A DNA stretch of 64,000 bases from Citrobacter sp. FP75 (lineage in GTDB: Bacteria > Pseudomonadota > Gammaproteobacteria > Enterobacterales > Enterobacteriaceae): the NCBI RefSeq assembly GCF_018342065.1, contig NZ_JAFDOE010000002.1, forward strand, positions 62,001 to 126,000, written 5' to 3'. Of this stretch, positions 54,203 through 64,000 are shown one piece after another. Numbering within the stretch: the stretch's first letter is position 1; the number at the start of each line of letters is the position of its first letter. The position numbers and the translations under genes were made by a program. Under the pieces are notes generated by a model. That model was not told where the DNA came from and searched no databases. It was given only the letters and a program-made list of their open reading frames with translations.

Positions 54203-56335
54203 TTGCTTAATCCGATCGTTCGTAAATTCCAGTACGGCCAACATACCGTAACGCTGGAAACCGGCATGATGGCACGTCAGGCAACTGCTGCTGTTATGGT
54301 TAGCATGGATGACACCGCGGTATTTGTTACCGTTGTGGGTCAGAAAAAAACCAAGCCGGGCCAGGATTTCTTCCCGCTGACTGTTAACTATCAGGAGCGT
54401 ACCTACGCTGCTGGCCGTATCCCGGGTAGCTTCTTCCGTCGTGAAGGCCGTCCGAGTGAAGGCGAAACCCTGATCGCGCGTCTGATTGACCGCCCGGTTC
54501 GTCCGCTGTTCCCGGAAGGTTTCATTAACGAAGTTCAGGTTATTGCCACCGTTGTTTCCGTTAACCCACAGGTTAACCCGGATATCGTGGCAATGATCGG
54601 CGCATCCGCTGCGCTGTCCCTGTCTGGCCTGCCGTTCAACGGCCCGATCGGTTCTGCCCGTGTTGGTTATATCAATGACCAGTACGTACTGAACCCGACT
54701 CAGGACGAACTGAAAGAAAGTAAACTGGACCTGGTTGTTGCCGGTACTGAAGCTGCTGTACTGATGGTTGAATCCGAAGCTGAACTGCTGAGCGAAGACC
54801 AGATGCTGGGCGCTGTCGTATTCGGTCACGAACAGCAGCAGATTGTTATTAAAGAAATCAACGAGCTGGTAAAAGTTGCTGGCAAACCGCGTTGGGACTG
54901 GCAGCCAGAAGCCGTCAACGAAGCGCTGAATGCGCGCGTTGCTGCACTGGCAGAATCTCGTCTGAGCGATGCTTACCGCATCACCGACAAGCAAGAGCGT
55001 TATGCTCAGGTTGACGTGATCAAATCTGAAACCATCGCTCAGCTTATTGCAGAAGACGAAACCCTGGACGCTAACGAACTGGGTGAAATCCTGCACGCTA
55101 TAGAGAAAAACGTCGTTCGTAGCCGCGTACTGGCAGGCGAGCCGCGCATCGATGGCCGCGAAAAAGACATGATCCGTGGTCTGGACGTGCGTACTGGCGT
55201 GCTGCCGCGTACTCACGGTTCCGCACTGTTCACCCGTGGCGAAACTCAGGCGCTGGTCACTGCGACTCTGGGCACCACCCGTGATGCACAGAACCTCGAC
55301 GAACTGATGGGCGAGCGTACTGACAACTTCCTGTTCCACTATAACTTCCCTCCGTACTGCGTAGGCGAAACCGGTATGGTCGGTTCTCCGAAGCGTCGTG
55401 AGATTGGTCACGGCCGTCTGGCGAAACGCGGCGTGCTGGCAGTGATGCCGGAACTGGATAAATTCCCGTACACCGTACGTGTTGTGTCTGAAATCACCGA
55501 ATCCAACGGTTCTTCCTCCATGGCTTCCGTGTGTGGTGCTTCTCTGGCGCTGATGGACGCAGGCGTGCCTATCAAAGCCGCTGTTGCGGGTATCGCGATG
55601 GGTCTGGTGAAAGAAGGCGATAACTTTGTGGTTCTGTCTGACATTCTGGGTGACGAAGATCACCTGGGCGACATGGACTTTAAAGTGGCCGGTTCCCGCG
55701 ATGGTATCTCTGCGCTGCAGATGGATATCAAAATCGAAGGTATCACCAAAGAGATCATGCAGGTTGCTCTGAACCAGGCTAAAGGCGCGCGTCTGCACAT
55801 CCTGGGCGTGATGGAACAGGCGATTAACGCGCCGCGCGGCGACATTTCTCAGTTCGCTCCGCGTATCCACACCATTAAGATCAGCCCGGACAAGATCAAA
55901 GACGTTATCGGTAAAGGCGGTTCTGTTATCCGTGCTCTGACCGAAGAAACCGGCACCACCATCGAAATCGAAGATGATGGTACTGTGAAGATCGCTGCGA
56001 CCGACGGTGAAAAAGCAAAATATGCTATCCGTCGTATCGAAGAGATTACTGCAGAAATCGAAGTTGGCCGTATCTACAACGGTAAAGTGACCCGTATCGT
56101 TGACTTTGGCGCATTCGTTGCCATCGGTGGCGGTAAAGAAGGTCTGGTTCATATCTCTCAGATCGCTGACAAGCGCGTAGAGAAAGTGACTGATTACCTG
56201 CAGATGGGTCAGGAAGTACCGGTTAAAGTTCTGGAAGTTGATCGCCAGGGCCGTGTACGTCTGAGCATCAAAGAAGCAACTGAGCAGTCTCAGCCAGCAG
56301 CTACGCCGGAAGCACCGGTTAGCCTCGGCGAGTAA
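54203..56335 (+). CDS. pnp: Polyribonucleotide nucleotidyltransferase (PNPase)
   Basis: PNPase, 710 residues, degrades RNA 3' to 5' using phosphate and is part of the degradosome. Start is TTG, as in E. coli, with AAAGGA upstream. Two RNase PH-like domains (1-140 and about 310-540, with [12 protein letters not shown] and [15 protein letters not shown]-type blocks) flank an alpha-helical domain. KH (about 553-610, [16 protein letters not shown]) and S1 (about 620-690, [24 protein letters not shown]) follow. It is one residue shorter than in E. coli at the C-terminus. Autoregulation is via the leader hairpin. Confidence 0.98.
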   Translation: MLNPIVRKFQYGQHTVTLETGMMARQATAAVMVSMDDTAVFVTVVGQKKTKPGQDFFPLTVNYQERTYAAGRIPGSFFRREGRPSEGETLIARLIDRPVRPLFPEGFINEVQVIATVVSVNPQVNPDIVAMIGASAALSLSGLPFNGPIGSARVGYINDQYVLNPTQDELKESKLDLVVAGTEAAVLMVESEAELLSEDQMLGAVVFGHEQQQIVIKEINELVKVAGKPRWDWQPEAVNEALNARVAALAESRLSDAYRITDKQERYAQVDVIKSETIAQLIAEDETLDANELGEILHAIEKNVVRSRVLAGEPRIDGREKDMIRGLDVRTGVLPRTHGSALFTRGETQALVTATLGTTRDAQNLDELMGERTDNFLFHYNFPPYCVGETGMVGSPKRREIGHGRLAKRGVLAVMPELDKFPYTVRVVSEITESNGSSSMASVCGASLALMDAGVPIKAAVAGIAMGLVKEGDNFVVLSDILGDEDHLGDMDFKVAGSRDGISALQMDIKIEGITKEIMQVALNQAKGARLHILGVMEQAINAPRGDISQFAPRIHTIKISPDKIKDVIGKGGSVIRALTEETGTTIEIEDDGTVKIAATDGEKAKYAIRRIEEITAEIEVGRIYNGKVTRIVDFGAFVAIGGGKEGLVHISQIADKRVEKVTDYLQMGQEVPVKVLEVDRQGRVRLSIKEATEQSQPAATPEAPVSLGE

Positions 56336-56345
56336 GGTTGCCATT

Positions 56346-56372
56346 GCCCTCCGCGTGAGCGGAGGGCCTTTA
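56346..56372 (+). terminator. Terminator after pnp
   Basis: GCCCTCCGC and GCGGAGGGC flank GTGA, with a short T run. It lies 11 bases after the pnp stop. Confidence 0.75.
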
Positions 56373-56443
56373 ACCCGGCAGGATGCCTTGTTAGCAACCG
56401 GGGAACAGGACGTTCATTCAATCGTTGTCTTCGGGAGTGGGAA

Positions 56444-57328
56444 ATGAAGCCTTTTTTGCGCTGGTGTTTCGTTGCGACAGCACTCACGCTGGCTGGATGC
56501 AGTAATTCCGCCTGGCGTAAGAGTGAAGTCCTCGCAGTACCACTGCAACCGACTTTGCAGCAGGAAGTGATTCTGGCACGTATGGAACAAATTCTTGCCA
56601 GTCGGGCTTTAACCGATGACGAACGCGCACAGCTTTTATATGAGCGCGGAGTGTTGTATGATAGTCTCGGTCTGAGGGCATTAGCGCGAAATGATTTTTC
56701 ACAAGCGTTGGCAATCCGACCAGATATGCCTGAAGTATTCAATTACTTAGGTATATATTTAACGCAGGCAGGCAATTTTGATGCTGCCTATGAAGCGTTT
56801 GATTCTGTACTTGAGCTTGATCCAACTTACAACTACGCGCACTTAAATCGCGGTATCGCATTGTATTACGGCGGTCGCGACAAGTTAGCGCAAGATGATC
56901 TGCTAGCGTTTTATCAAGACGATCCCAATGATCCATTCCGTAGTCTGTGGCTTTATCTTGCCGAGCAGAAGCTCGATGAGAAGCAGGCTAAAGAAGCGTT
57001 AATACAGCGCTTCGAGAAATCGGATAAAGAGCAGTGGGGATGGAACATTGTCGAGTTCTACCTGGGCAACATTAGCGAAGCAACGCTGATGGAACGCCTG
57101 AAGGCGGACGCAACGGATAACACCTCGCTCGCTGAGCATCTCAGTGAAACCAACTTCTATTTAGGTAAGTACTACCTAAGTCTGGGGGATTTGGACAACG
57201 CTACGGCATTGTTCAAACTGGCGGTGGCTAACAACGTTCATAACTTTGTTGAGCACCGATACGCATTGTTGGAATTATCGCTCCTGGGCCAGGACCAAGA
57301 TGACCTGGCAGAATCGGACCAGCAATAG
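56444..57328 (+). CDS. nlpI: Lipoprotein NlpI
   Basis: NlpI, 294 residues, is an outer-membrane lipoprotein that scaffolds peptidoglycan hydrolases and, with the protease Prc, degrades MepS. The lipobox is LAGC with C19; serine at +2 fits outer-membrane sorting. Tetratricopeptide repeats are at about 62-95, 96-129 and 234-267 ([40 protein letters not shown]). GGGAGTGGG precedes the ATG. It is followed by yrbN and deaD. Confidence 0.97.
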   Translation: MKPFLRWCFVATALTLAGCSNSAWRKSEVLAVPLQPTLQQEVILARMEQILASRALTDDERAQLLYERGVLYDSLGLRALARNDFSQALAIRPDMPEVFNYLGIYLTQAGNFDAAYEAFDSVLELDPTYNYAHLNRGIALYYGGRDKLAQDDLLAFYQDDPNDPFRSLWLYLAEQKLDEKQAKEALIQRFEKSDKEQWGWNIVEFYLGNISEATLMERLKADATDNTSLAEHLSETNFYLGKYYLSLGDLDNATALFKLAVANNVHNFVEHRYALLELSLLGQDQDDLAESDQQ

Positions 57329-57435
57329 CTGACGTACACATCAGCCCGTAATCTTTTTTTGATTGCCATCACCTTCATCGGTGAGGGCGTTGTTGTTCGT
57401 TAATACACCTACTTTGAGCCGGTTCACACTTTTCA

Positions 57436-57516
57436 ATGAAAATTGCAGATCAATTTCATGATGAGTTATGTAGACTGGCCGCCATTAATTTTGAGGCACA
57501 CGTACTACATGGCTGA
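57436..57516 (+). CDS. yrbN: Small protein YrbN (deaD leader peptide)
   Basis: A 26-codon frame encodes [19 protein letters not shown] followed by EAHVLHG, matching what I recall of E. coli YrbN, a verified small protein between nlpI and deaD. Its last 8 bases overlap the deaD start (ATGGCTGA), so translation of the two is probably coupled. Function is unknown; a role in deaD control is an inference. Confidence 0.85.
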
Positions 57517-59443
57517 ATTCGAAACCACTTTTGCAGATCTGGGCCTGAAGGCTCCTATCCTTGAAGCCCTTACCGATCTGGGTTACGAAAAACCATCTCC
57601 AATCCAGGCAGAGTGCATTCCGCATCTGCTGGGCGGTCGCGATGTTCTGGGTATGGCCCAGACCGGTAGCGGCAAAACTGCAGCGTTCTCCTTACCGCTG
57701 CTCAACAATCTTGATCCTGAGCTGAAGGCACCTCAGATTCTGGTGCTGGCACCGACCCGCGAACTGGCGGTTCAGGTTGCAGAAGCCATGACGGATTTCT
57801 CTAAACATATGCACGGCGTGAACGTGGTAGCCCTGTACGGCGGCCAGCGTTATGACGTGCAATTACGTGCCCTGCGTCAGGGCCCGCAGATCGTCGTCGG
57901 TACGCCGGGTCGTCTGCTGGATCACCTGAAGCGCGGTACCCTGAACCTCTCTAAACTGAGCGGTTTAGTGCTGGACGAAGCCGATGAAATGCTGCGTATG
58001 GGCTTCATCGAAGACGTTGAAACGATTATGGCGCAGATCCCGGAAGGTCATCAGACCGCTCTGTTCTCTGCAACCATGCCGGAAGCTATTCGTCGTATTA
58101 CCCGCCGCTTTATGAAAGAGCCGCAGGAAGTACGCATTCAGTCCAGCGTAACCACGCGTCCTGACATCAGCCAGAGCTACTGGACTGTCTGGGGCATGCG
58201 TAAAAATGAAGCGCTGGTGCGTTTCCTGGAAGCAGAAGATTTTGATGCGGCGATTATCTTCGTTCGTACCAAAAATGCGACCCTGGAAGTGGCAGAAGCG
58301 CTGGAGCGTAGCGGTTATAGCAGCGCTGCACTGAACGGTGACATGAACCAGTCCCTGCGTGAGCAGACTCTGGAACGTCTGAAAGACGGTCGTCTGGATA
58401 TTCTGATTGCGACCGACGTTGCGGCCCGTGGCCTGGACGTTGAGCGTATCAGTCTGGTTGTTAACTATGACATCCCGATGGATTCCGAGTCTTACGTTCA
58501 CCGTATCGGCCGTACCGGTCGTGCGGGTCGTGCTGGCCGTGCGCTGCTGTTCGTTGAGAACCGCGAGCGTCGTCTGCTGCGTAACATCGAACGCACCATG
58601 AAGCTGACTATTCCGGAAGTTGAGCTGCCGAACGCAGATCTGCTGGGCAAACGCCGTCTGGAGAAATTCGCCGCGAAAGTACAGCAGCAGCTGGAAAGCA
58701 GCGATCTGGATCAGTACCGTGCTCTGCTGGCGAAAATGCAGCCGGAAGAAGAGCTGGATATCGAAACGCTGGCCGCAGCACTGCTGAAAATGGCTCAGGG
58801 TGAACGTCCGCTGATCCTGCCGCCAGATGCACCGATGCGTCCGAAGCGCGAATTCCGCGACCGTGACGAGCGTGCTCCGCGTGGCGATCGTAACGATCGT
58901 GGACCGCGTGGCGACCGTCCGGAGCGTGGTGGTGAAGACCGTCCGCGTCGTGAACGTCGTGACGTTGGCGATATGCAGCTGTACCGCATTGAAGTGGGCC
59001 GTGATGACGGTGTTGAAGTTCGTCATATCGTTGGCGCGATCGCTAACGAAGGCGACATCAGCAGCCGTTACATCGGTAACATCAAGCTGTTCGGTACGCA
59101 CTCCACCATCGAACTGCCGAAAGGTATGCCGGGCGACGTGCTGCAGCACTTTACCCGTACTCGCATCCTGAACAAGCCGATGAACATGCAGCTGGTTGGC
59201 GATGCAGTACCGCACACCGGTGGTGAGCGTCGTGGCGGTGGTCGTTTCAGTGGTGAACGTCGTGAAGGCGGCCGTGGTGAAAACCGTGGTAACAGCACTG
59301 AGCGTCGTGAAGGTGGTCGTGGTGATGGCCGTCGTTTCAGCGGCGAACGTCGTGAAGGCAGCCGTGCTCCACGTCGTGATGATGCTTCCGCTCCGCGCCG
59401 TGATGACTCCGCGGGCCGTCGTCGTTTCGGCGGTGACGCATAA
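57509..59443 (+). CDS. deaD: Cold-shock DEAD-box RNA helicase
   Basis: DeaD (CsdA), 644 residues, unwinds RNA in ribosome assembly and mRNA decay in the cold. The start at [12 protein letters not shown] matches E. coli and overlaps yrbN. Motifs: Q motif near [10 protein letters not shown], Walker A AQTGSGKT (50-57), DEAD (156-159), SAT in ALFSATMP, and HRIGRTGR. The long C-terminal region has an RNA-binding domain ([20 protein letters not shown]) and a repetitive RGG-like tail (GERREGGRG repeats, about 570-644). It is about 15 residues longer than E. coli DeaD, mostly in that tail. Confidence 0.97.
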
Positions 59444-59477
59444 GCTTCACAGCTTAAAAGCGTAAAGTAAAATATAC

Positions 59478-59509
59478 AGCCCCGATCTTAACAATCGGGG
59501 CTTTTTTTA
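59478..59509 (+). terminator. Terminator after deaD
   Basis: AGCCCCGAT and ATCGGGGCT flank a 7-base loop, followed by T residues. It lies 80 bases before mtr. Confidence 0.9.
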
Positions 59510-59517
59510 TTTCTTTT

Positions 59518-59535
59518 GTACTCGTGTACTGGTAC
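59518..59535. promoter_or_regulatory. Trp repressor operator upstream of mtr
   Basis: GTACTCGTGTACTGGTAC matches the trp operator pattern with GTAC arms, 54 bases before the mtr start. E. coli mtr is repressed by TrpR and activated by TyrR. I did not assign TyrR boxes. Confidence 0.7.
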
Positions 59536-59588
59536 AGTGCAACGCATTAAAATGCAGTAGCAAAATAATTCACTGGAGAGACGGCCAA

Positions 59589-60833
59589 ATGGCAACACTA
59601 ACCACCACCCAAACGTCACCTTCGCTGCTCGGCGGCGTAGTGATTATCGGCGGCACCATTATTGGCGCAGGGATGTTTTCCCTGCCGGTGGTCATGTCCG
59701 GGGCGTGGTTCTTCTGGTCAATGGCAGCACTGATCTTTACCTGGTTCTGCATGCTGCACTCCGGGCTGATGATCCTCGAGGCTAACCTTAATTATCGTAT
59801 TGGTTCGAGCTTCGACACCATCACCAAAGATCTGCTGGGTAAAGGCTGGAACGTTGTTAACGGCATCTCGATTGCGTTCGTCCTGTATATCCTGACCTAC
59901 GCGTATATCTCAGCCAGTGGTTCGATCCTGCATCACACTTTCTCGGAGATGTCGCTGAACGTTCCTGCGCGAGCGGCAGGGTTTGGTTTCGCGCTGCTGG
60001 TGGCGTTTGTTGTGTGGTTGAGCACCAAGGCGGTGAGCCGCATGACGGCAATCGTGCTGGGTGCGAAGGTGATTACCTTCTTCCTGACCTTCGGTAGCCT
60101 GATGGGCCACGTTTCCCCAACCACGCTATTTAACGTCGCGGAAAGCAACGCCTCATACACGCCGTATCTGCTGATGACGCTGCCGTTCTGTCTGGCCTCA
60201 TTCGGCTATCACGGCAACGTACCGAGCCTGATGAAGTACTACGGTAAAGATCCGAAGACCATTGTGAAGTGTCTGGTGTACGGCACGCTGCTGGCACTGG
60301 TGTTGTACACCGTATGGTTGCTGGGGACGATGGGTAATATTCCACGTCCGGAATTTATTGGCATTGCGCAGCAGGGCGGTAACATTGATGTGCTGGTGCA
60401 AGCGCTGAGCGGAGTGCTGAACAGCCGAAGTCTGGATCTGCTGTTGGTGGTGTTCTCAAACTTTGCGGTGGCGAGTTCGTTCCTTGGCGTGACGCTGGGC
60501 CTGTTCGACTATCTGGCGGATCTGTTTGGTTTTGATGACACAGCGATGGGGCGTTTGAAAACCGCTTTACTGACCTTCGTTCCACCGATTATCGGCGGTC
60601 TGCTGTGGCCGAACGGTTTCCTGTATGCCATTGGCTATGCAGGACTTGCGGCAACCATCTGGGCGGCCATTGTACCGGCACTGCTGGCACGCAAATCCCG
60701 TGAGCGTTTTGGTAGCCCGAAATTCCGCGTCTGGGGGGGCAAGCCGATGATTGCTCTGATCCTGGTGTTCGGTATCGGCAACGCGGTTATCCATGTTCTG
60801 TCGAGCGTGAATCTGTTACCGGTCTATCAGTAA
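59589..60833 (+). CDS. mtr: Tryptophan permease Mtr
   Basis: Mtr, 414 residues, is the high-affinity tryptophan/indole proton symporter of the aromatic amino acid transporter family. Eleven hydrophobic segments are visible; the first contains [21 protein letters not shown], the conserved TM1 motif (about 14-34). GGAGAGAC precedes the ATG. The TrpR operator upstream supports the name. A palindrome lies downstream, convergent with yhbW. Confidence 0.96.
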   Translation: MATLTTTQTSPSLLGGVVIIGGTIIGAGMFSLPVVMSGAWFFWSMAALIFTWFCMLHSGLMILEANLNYRIGSSFDTITKDLLGKGWNVVNGISIAFVLYILTYAYISASGSILHHTFSEMSLNVPARAAGFGFALLVAFVVWLSTKAVSRMTAIVLGAKVITFFLTFGSLMGHVSPTTLFNVAESNASYTPYLLMTLPFCLASFGYHGNVPSLMKYYGKDPKTIVKCLVYGTLLALVLYTVWLLGTMGNIPRPEFIGIAQQGGNIDVLVQALSGVLNSRSLDLLLVVFSNFAVASSFLGVTLGLFDYLADLFGFDDTAMGRLKTALLTFVPPIIGGLLWPNGFLYAIGYAGLAATIWAAIVPALLARKSRERFGSPKFRVWGGKPMIALILVFGIGNAVIHVLSSVNLLPVYQ

Positions 60834-60842
60834 TCTCCTTTT

Positions 60843-60868
60843 TACCCTCTCCCCACCGGGAGAGGGTA
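60843..60868. terminator. Hairpin between mtr and yhbW
   Basis: TACCCTCTCCC and GGGAGAGGGTA flank a four-base loop in the 40-base gap between convergent genes. It lacks a T run on either side. Confidence 0.5.
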
Positions 60869-60873
60869 ACAAC

Positions 60874-61881
60874 TTACCCCAGCAGTTCTTCTTTCACCTG
60901 CATTGCCAGGTCAAACGAATGCAGCCGTGCCTGATGATCAAAAATCTGCCCGTTGACCATAATCTCATCCGCTTGAGTTTCACGTAGGATCGACTCCAGC
61001 CCGTGACGCACTTTCGCTTTATCACCCACCAGCGACATGCTTAACGCCTGCTGCACGCCGTACTGTTCGGAAGCGGACCACAGTTGATGCATATTCTCTA
61101 CCGGCGGCGGTAACTGTCCGGTTTCGCCACGGCGCAGCTTCATAAACGCCTGCTGCATTGAGGTGAAAAGAAATTCTGCATCGCGATTGCTGTCGGCGGC
61201 GATGATGTTGATGCACACCATCGCATACGGTTTTGCCAGCCGCGCTGAAGGTTTGAACTGAGTGCGGTACAGATGCAGCGCCTGATGCAACATATCCGGT
61301 GCGAAGTGTGAGGCGAAGGCAAACGGCAGGCCAAGCTGGGCTGCCAGCTGCGCGCTGTAGAGGCTGGAGCCTAACAGCCACACTGGAATTTGCTCGCCGT
61401 AACCTGGAACCGGGCGCACATGCGGATTCGGGTCTTGTGCATCAAACCAGTCCACCAGTTCTGCCACATCGCGCGGGAAGTTATCAATATCCCCACTCAT
61501 ATGGCGACGCAGTGCGCGCATGGTCGGTTGATCGCTGCCCGGCGCGCGACCCAGCCCGAGATCAATACGTCCCGGATACAGCGTATTCAGCGTGCCAAAC
61601 TGTTCGGCAATCACCAGCGGGGAATGGTTGGGTAACATCACACCGCCGGATCCCAGATGCAGGGTGGTGGTATTGGCTGCCAGATAGCCTATCAACACCG
61701 AGGTTGCCGCACTGGCGATGCCGATCATATTATGATGTTCAGCCAGCCAGTAGCGATGGTAGCCGCGCTTTTCCGCCAGTTGGGCGAGATCAAGAGAGTG
61801 CGAGAAGGCCTGCTTTGCGCTGGAGCCTTCGGGGATCGGCGCCAGATCGAGCACCGAGAACGGAATGGTTTTGTCAGTCAT
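60874..61881 (-). CDS. yhbW: Luciferase-like monooxygenase family protein YhbW
   Basis: This 335-residue protein belongs to the LLM-class flavin-dependent oxidoreductases (LuxA-like barrel), the same length as E. coli Yhb[11 protein letters not shown] and [16 protein letters not shown] are family signatures for flavin binding. No substrate is established to my knowledge. It is convergent with mtr and lies downstream of ubiV-ubiU on the same strand. Confidence 0.93.
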   Translation of the reverse strand: MTDKTIPFSVLDLAPIPEGSSAKQAFSHSLDLAQLAEKRGYHRYWLAEHHNMIGIASAATSVLIGYLAANTTTLHLGSGGVMLPNHSPLVIAEQFGTLNTLYPGRIDLGLGRAPGSDQPTMRALRRHMSGDIDNFPRDVAELVDWFDAQDPNPHVRPVPGYGEQIPVWLLGSSLYSAQLAAQLGLPFAFASHFAPDMLHQALHLYRTQFKPSARLAKPYAMVCINIIAADSNRDAEFLFTSMQQAFMKLRRGETGQLPPPVENMHQLWSASEQYGVQQALSMSLVGDKAKVRHGLESILRETQADEIMVNGQIFDHQARLHSFDLAMQVKEELLG

Positions 61882-61961
61882 AACGGCTCACTTTGTTACC
61901 GGTTAATCTTTTAATAGTGCATTAAAGATTAGCGAGTGTTGTTAACAAAGTGAGCTATTAA

Positions 61962-62840
61962 TCACATCTGCAGTTCCAGACCTGCCAGTCGTTTCCAGTA
62001 GCCGTTGCAATCACTGTGGGCGGCAAGCGGCAACGGTGCGTTGCCATTCTCGTTGGCACGGAAGGCGTCAAGCATGGCGAATGTCTCTGTCCCCAACGGG
62101 GAAAGGCGCACAATATCAACCAGCCCCTGCATGGATGTCAGTTCATTACCGAGGTTGTAGACGTAGCCACTCATGGTCTGAATGCCGTTGAGGACAAACA
62201 CCTGCTGATTCTCCTGCGAAAGGACATCGCGCCCGTTGGGGTATTTGATGCAGCAGGTTTCGCACTCGTCTTTAGGCTTATCTTCGGAACGCGCGGTAAA
62301 GCAGCGAGCAGAGTAGGCCAGCGGTAAATGCCCGTAGCTCAGCACTTCGGTTTCAAACTGGTCGCGAATACCCAGTTCGTCACACTGGTTGAGCAGGTTC
62401 ACCAGCCAGTCGCGCGACAGCTCAACCGGCATACACCAGCGCACCATGCCCTGCTTGAGCAGAATACGCAGCGTGACGGCGTTGTAGCAGTTGAGCGCGT
62501 GCCCGGCGACGAACGGCAGCTTACGCTCGGCACACATATTCACCACGCCGAGATCGCTGGCTTCCAGCAGGAAATCACCGTTTTCGACATAGCGCTTCAG
62601 CTCTCCCAGTTCAGAGGAGGCCTGTACCAGCGCCAGCGTGGACAGTACCACCTGCTTACCGCTACTGGCGAGGGACTTCGCCATATCGATCCAGTCACCT
62701 ACCCTGGTCGCACGGCGTTTGCTGCATACCGCTTCGCCAAGATAGATAACGTCGGCATGACTGGTGGCGGCCTGTTGGTAAAAATCTTCCAGCGTTTCTT
62801 TCGACCAGTAGTAGAGCACTGGCCCTAATGAATATTTCAT
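61962..62840 (-). CDS. ubiV: Ubiquinone biosynthesis protein UbiV
   Basis: UbiV (YhbV), 292 residues, is a U32-family protein that forms a complex with UbiU and carries a 4Fe-4S cluster for oxygen-independent hydroxylation of the ubiquinone ring. The cluster cysteines C39, C180, C193 and C197 are all in place (GEAVCSKRRAT, SARCFTARS, DECETCCIKYP). I start at MKYSLGPVL, as in E. coli, after an ATG six codons upstream was set aside. It is 8 bases downstream of ubiU. Confidence 0.96.
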   Translation of the reverse strand: MKYSLGPVLYYWSKETLEDFYQQAATSHADVIYLGEAVCSKRRATRVGDWIDMAKSLASSGKQVVLSTLALVQASSELGELKRYVENGDFLLEASDLGVVNMCAERKLPFVAGHALNCYNAVTLRILLKQGMVRWCMPVELSRDWLVNLLNQCDELGIRDQFETEVLSYGHLPLAYSARCFTARSEDKPKDECETCCIKYPNGRDVLSQENQQVFVLNGIQTMSGYVYNLGNELTSMQGLVDIVRLSPLGTETFAMLDAFRANENGNAPLPLAAHSDCNGYWKRLAGLELQM

Positions 62841-62848
62841 TGCTTTTC

Positions 62849-63844
62849 TCACTGCCATTTACGGTGATACGCACCAAGCGTGGTTTGCGTGCCTTCGGAC
62901 ATCGATCCGAGCGTTTCCATCCAGGCCGGTTGTGGTGCGTAGTTCTGCGGATCGGCCATGCAGCGGTCAATAGCCTGACGCCAGACTTTTGCCACCTGGC
63001 TTACGTAAGCCGGGCTGCGCTGGCGACCTTCGATTTTCACCGAGGCAATATTGGCGGCCAGCAATTCTGGCAGCAGTTCGAGCGTATTCAGGCTGGTGGG
63101 CTCTTCCAGCGCGTGGTAGCGCTCGCCATCCACCAGATAACGCCCTTTACACAGTGTTGGGTAGCCCGCGTTTTCACCGTCCTGGTAGCGGTCGATCAGC
63201 ACTTCGTTCAGGCGAGACTCCAGACCCTGCGGGGTCTGCTGCCAGCGCACAAAGCGGGCGGGGGAGCAGGCACCGACGGTGTTGGGGGATTCGCCCGTCA
63301 GGTAAGACGAAAGATAGCAGCGGCCTTCCGCCATAATGCACAGGCTGCCGAAGGCAAACACTTCTAACGGAACCGGCGTCACGCGCGCGAGTTGTTTCAC
63401 CTGATGAATGGACAGCACGCGCGGCAGCACCACGCGCGCGACGTCAAAATTACGGTGATAAAAATTAACCGCCTCTTCATTGGTTGCCGATGCCTGAACA
63501 GAGACATGGCGCTCAATATGCGGATAGCGTTCTGCTGCATACTCAAGCATGGCGAGATCGGCGAGGATCAGCGCATCCGCACCCAGTTGTGCCGCCATAT
63601 CCACAGCACGTTGCCAGCGAGCGTAACCATCCGGGTGAGCAAAAGTGTTAATGGCGATGTGCAGCTTACGGCGATGTTGATGGACGAAACTCACCGCTTC
63701 CTGCAATTTTTTCTCGGTAAAATTAAGGCCGGCGAAATGACGGGCGTTGGTATCATCTTTTAGCCCGATGTATACAGCATCAGCGCCGTTCTCGATGGCC
63801 GCCTTAAGCGCCGGGAGATTTCCGGCAGGGCAGAGCAGCTCCAT
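62849..63844 (-). CDS. ubiU: Ubiquinone biosynthesis protein UbiU
   Basis: UbiU (YhbU), 331 residues, works with UbiV and the SCP2-type protein UbiT to make ubiquinone without oxygen. The U32 fold start MELLCPAGNLPALKAAIENGAD is diagnostic (first 22 residues), and the cluster cysteines C169, C176, C193 and C232 are present. Prephenate is the proposed oxygen source in recent work. In E. coli ubiT is divergent and starts about 150 bases upstream, which would be just past the window end. Confidence 0.96.
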   Translation of the reverse strand: MELLCPAGNLPALKAAIENGADAVYIGLKDDTNARHFAGLNFTEKKLQEAVSFVHQHRRKLHIAINTFAHPDGYARWQRAVDMAAQLGADALILADLAMLEYAAERYPHIERHVSVQASATNEEAVNFYHRNFDVARVVLPRVLSIHQVKQLARVTPVPLEVFAFGSLCIMAEGRCYLSSYLTGESPNTVGACSPARFVRWQQTPQGLESRLNEVLIDRYQDGENAGYPTLCKGRYLVDGERYHALEEPTSLNTLELLPELLAANIASVKIEGRQRSPAYVSQVAKVWRQAIDRCMADPQNYAPQPAWMETLGSMSEGTQTTLGAYHRKWQ

Positions 63845-64000
63845 AATTTATCCTGACAGTTACGCCGCCTGGGCGCAAAAATGTTAACGAAGAGGGATTT
63901 TAGTTAACCTTGCTGAGACAATTTTTGATTTGAGGCAGTTAAAGTTGTATTGGTGTCACCAATAAAGAGGTAACAATTTCGTATCGAATTGTTGATTTAT
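63845..64000. promoter_or_regulatory. ubiU upstream region
   Basis: These AT-rich 156 bases hold the ubiU promoter on the minus strand and probably that of a divergent ubiT outside the window. A half-site TTGAT at 63924 recalls FNR, which controls ubiUV in E. coli, but the second half does not match well. Confidence 0.4.

Noticed and set aside
54077-56344. 755-codon minus-strand open frame opposite pnp
   Set aside because: It mirrors pnp with odd composition (rich in Phe, His, Arg, Thr). Highly biased codon use in pnp removes stops on the other strand.
57965-59215. 416-codon minus-strand frame opposite deaD
   Set aside because: Shadow frame caused by deaD codon bias; its composition is not protein-like.
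63920-63940. FNR site upstream of ubiU
   Set aside because: Only one half (TTGAT) matches; the second half is too weak to call.

Overview
The window is a conserved chromosomal block from a gamma-proteobacterium of the family Enterobacteriaceae. Nearly every protein is close in sequence and length to its Escherichia coli K-12 counterpart, and the gene order follows the E. coli gltB-to-yhbU (ubiU) segment, read in the opposite direction. The departures are a fimbrial operon beside gltD, an iadA/DcuC-type/LysR cluster between glmM and secG, a toxin-antitoxin remnant beside leuU, and no yhbX between argG and metY. Together these suggest a relative of E. coli and Salmonella, with Citrobacter my best guess. 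The genus is an inference from remembered gene content and cannot be proved here.

Layout. 1-3000: the 3' part of a chaperone-usher fimbrial operon (chaperone, three coupled small subunits, putative tip adhesin). 3048-9044: gltBD glutamate synthase, followed by a long regulatory gap. 9624-14583: yhcC, arcB, the sRNA ArcZ antisense to the arcB 3' end, elbB and mtgA. 14632-21565 (minus strand): nitrogen-PTS, sigma-54 and lipopolysaccharide-export genes (npr, rapZ, ptsN, hpf, rpoN, lptB, lptA, lptC, kdsC, kdsD), then yrbG. 22772-27621: mlaFEDCB phospholipid transport, ibaG and murA, followed by sfsB on the other strand. 28200-32299: ispB, divergent from rplU-rpmA-yhbE-obgE. 32391-40064: dacB, greA, yhbY, rlmE, ftsH, folP and glmM.

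40108-45177 is the most variable part: a DcuC-family transporter and isoaspartyl dipeptidase with a divergent LysR regulator, then secG, tRNA-Leu (leuU), and a ribbon-helix-helix antitoxin whose partner toxin gene has an in-frame TGA. 45255-57000 holds argG, initiator tRNA metY and the rimP-nusA-infB-rbfA-truB-rpsO-pnp translation and RNA operon, with terminators, hairpins and REP elements between genes. 56444-63844: nlpI, the small gene yrbN overlapping deaD, mtr, yhbW, and ubiV-ubiU for oxygen-independent ubiquinone synthesis.

Much of the window serves linked tasks: envelope building (mtgA, lpt, kds, mla, murA, dacB, glmM, ispB), translation and RNA processing with a cold-shock flavour (nusA, infB, rbfA, pnp, deaD), and nitrogen control (gltBD, rpoN, ptsN, npr). 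I see no prophage, CRISPR array, intact insertion sequence or clearly novel system. The most unusual items are the inactivated toxin beside an intact antitoxin, an 18-bp tRNA-Leu 3'-end remnant upstream of metY, and the dipeptidase/transporter insertion with a perfect palindrome in its control region.
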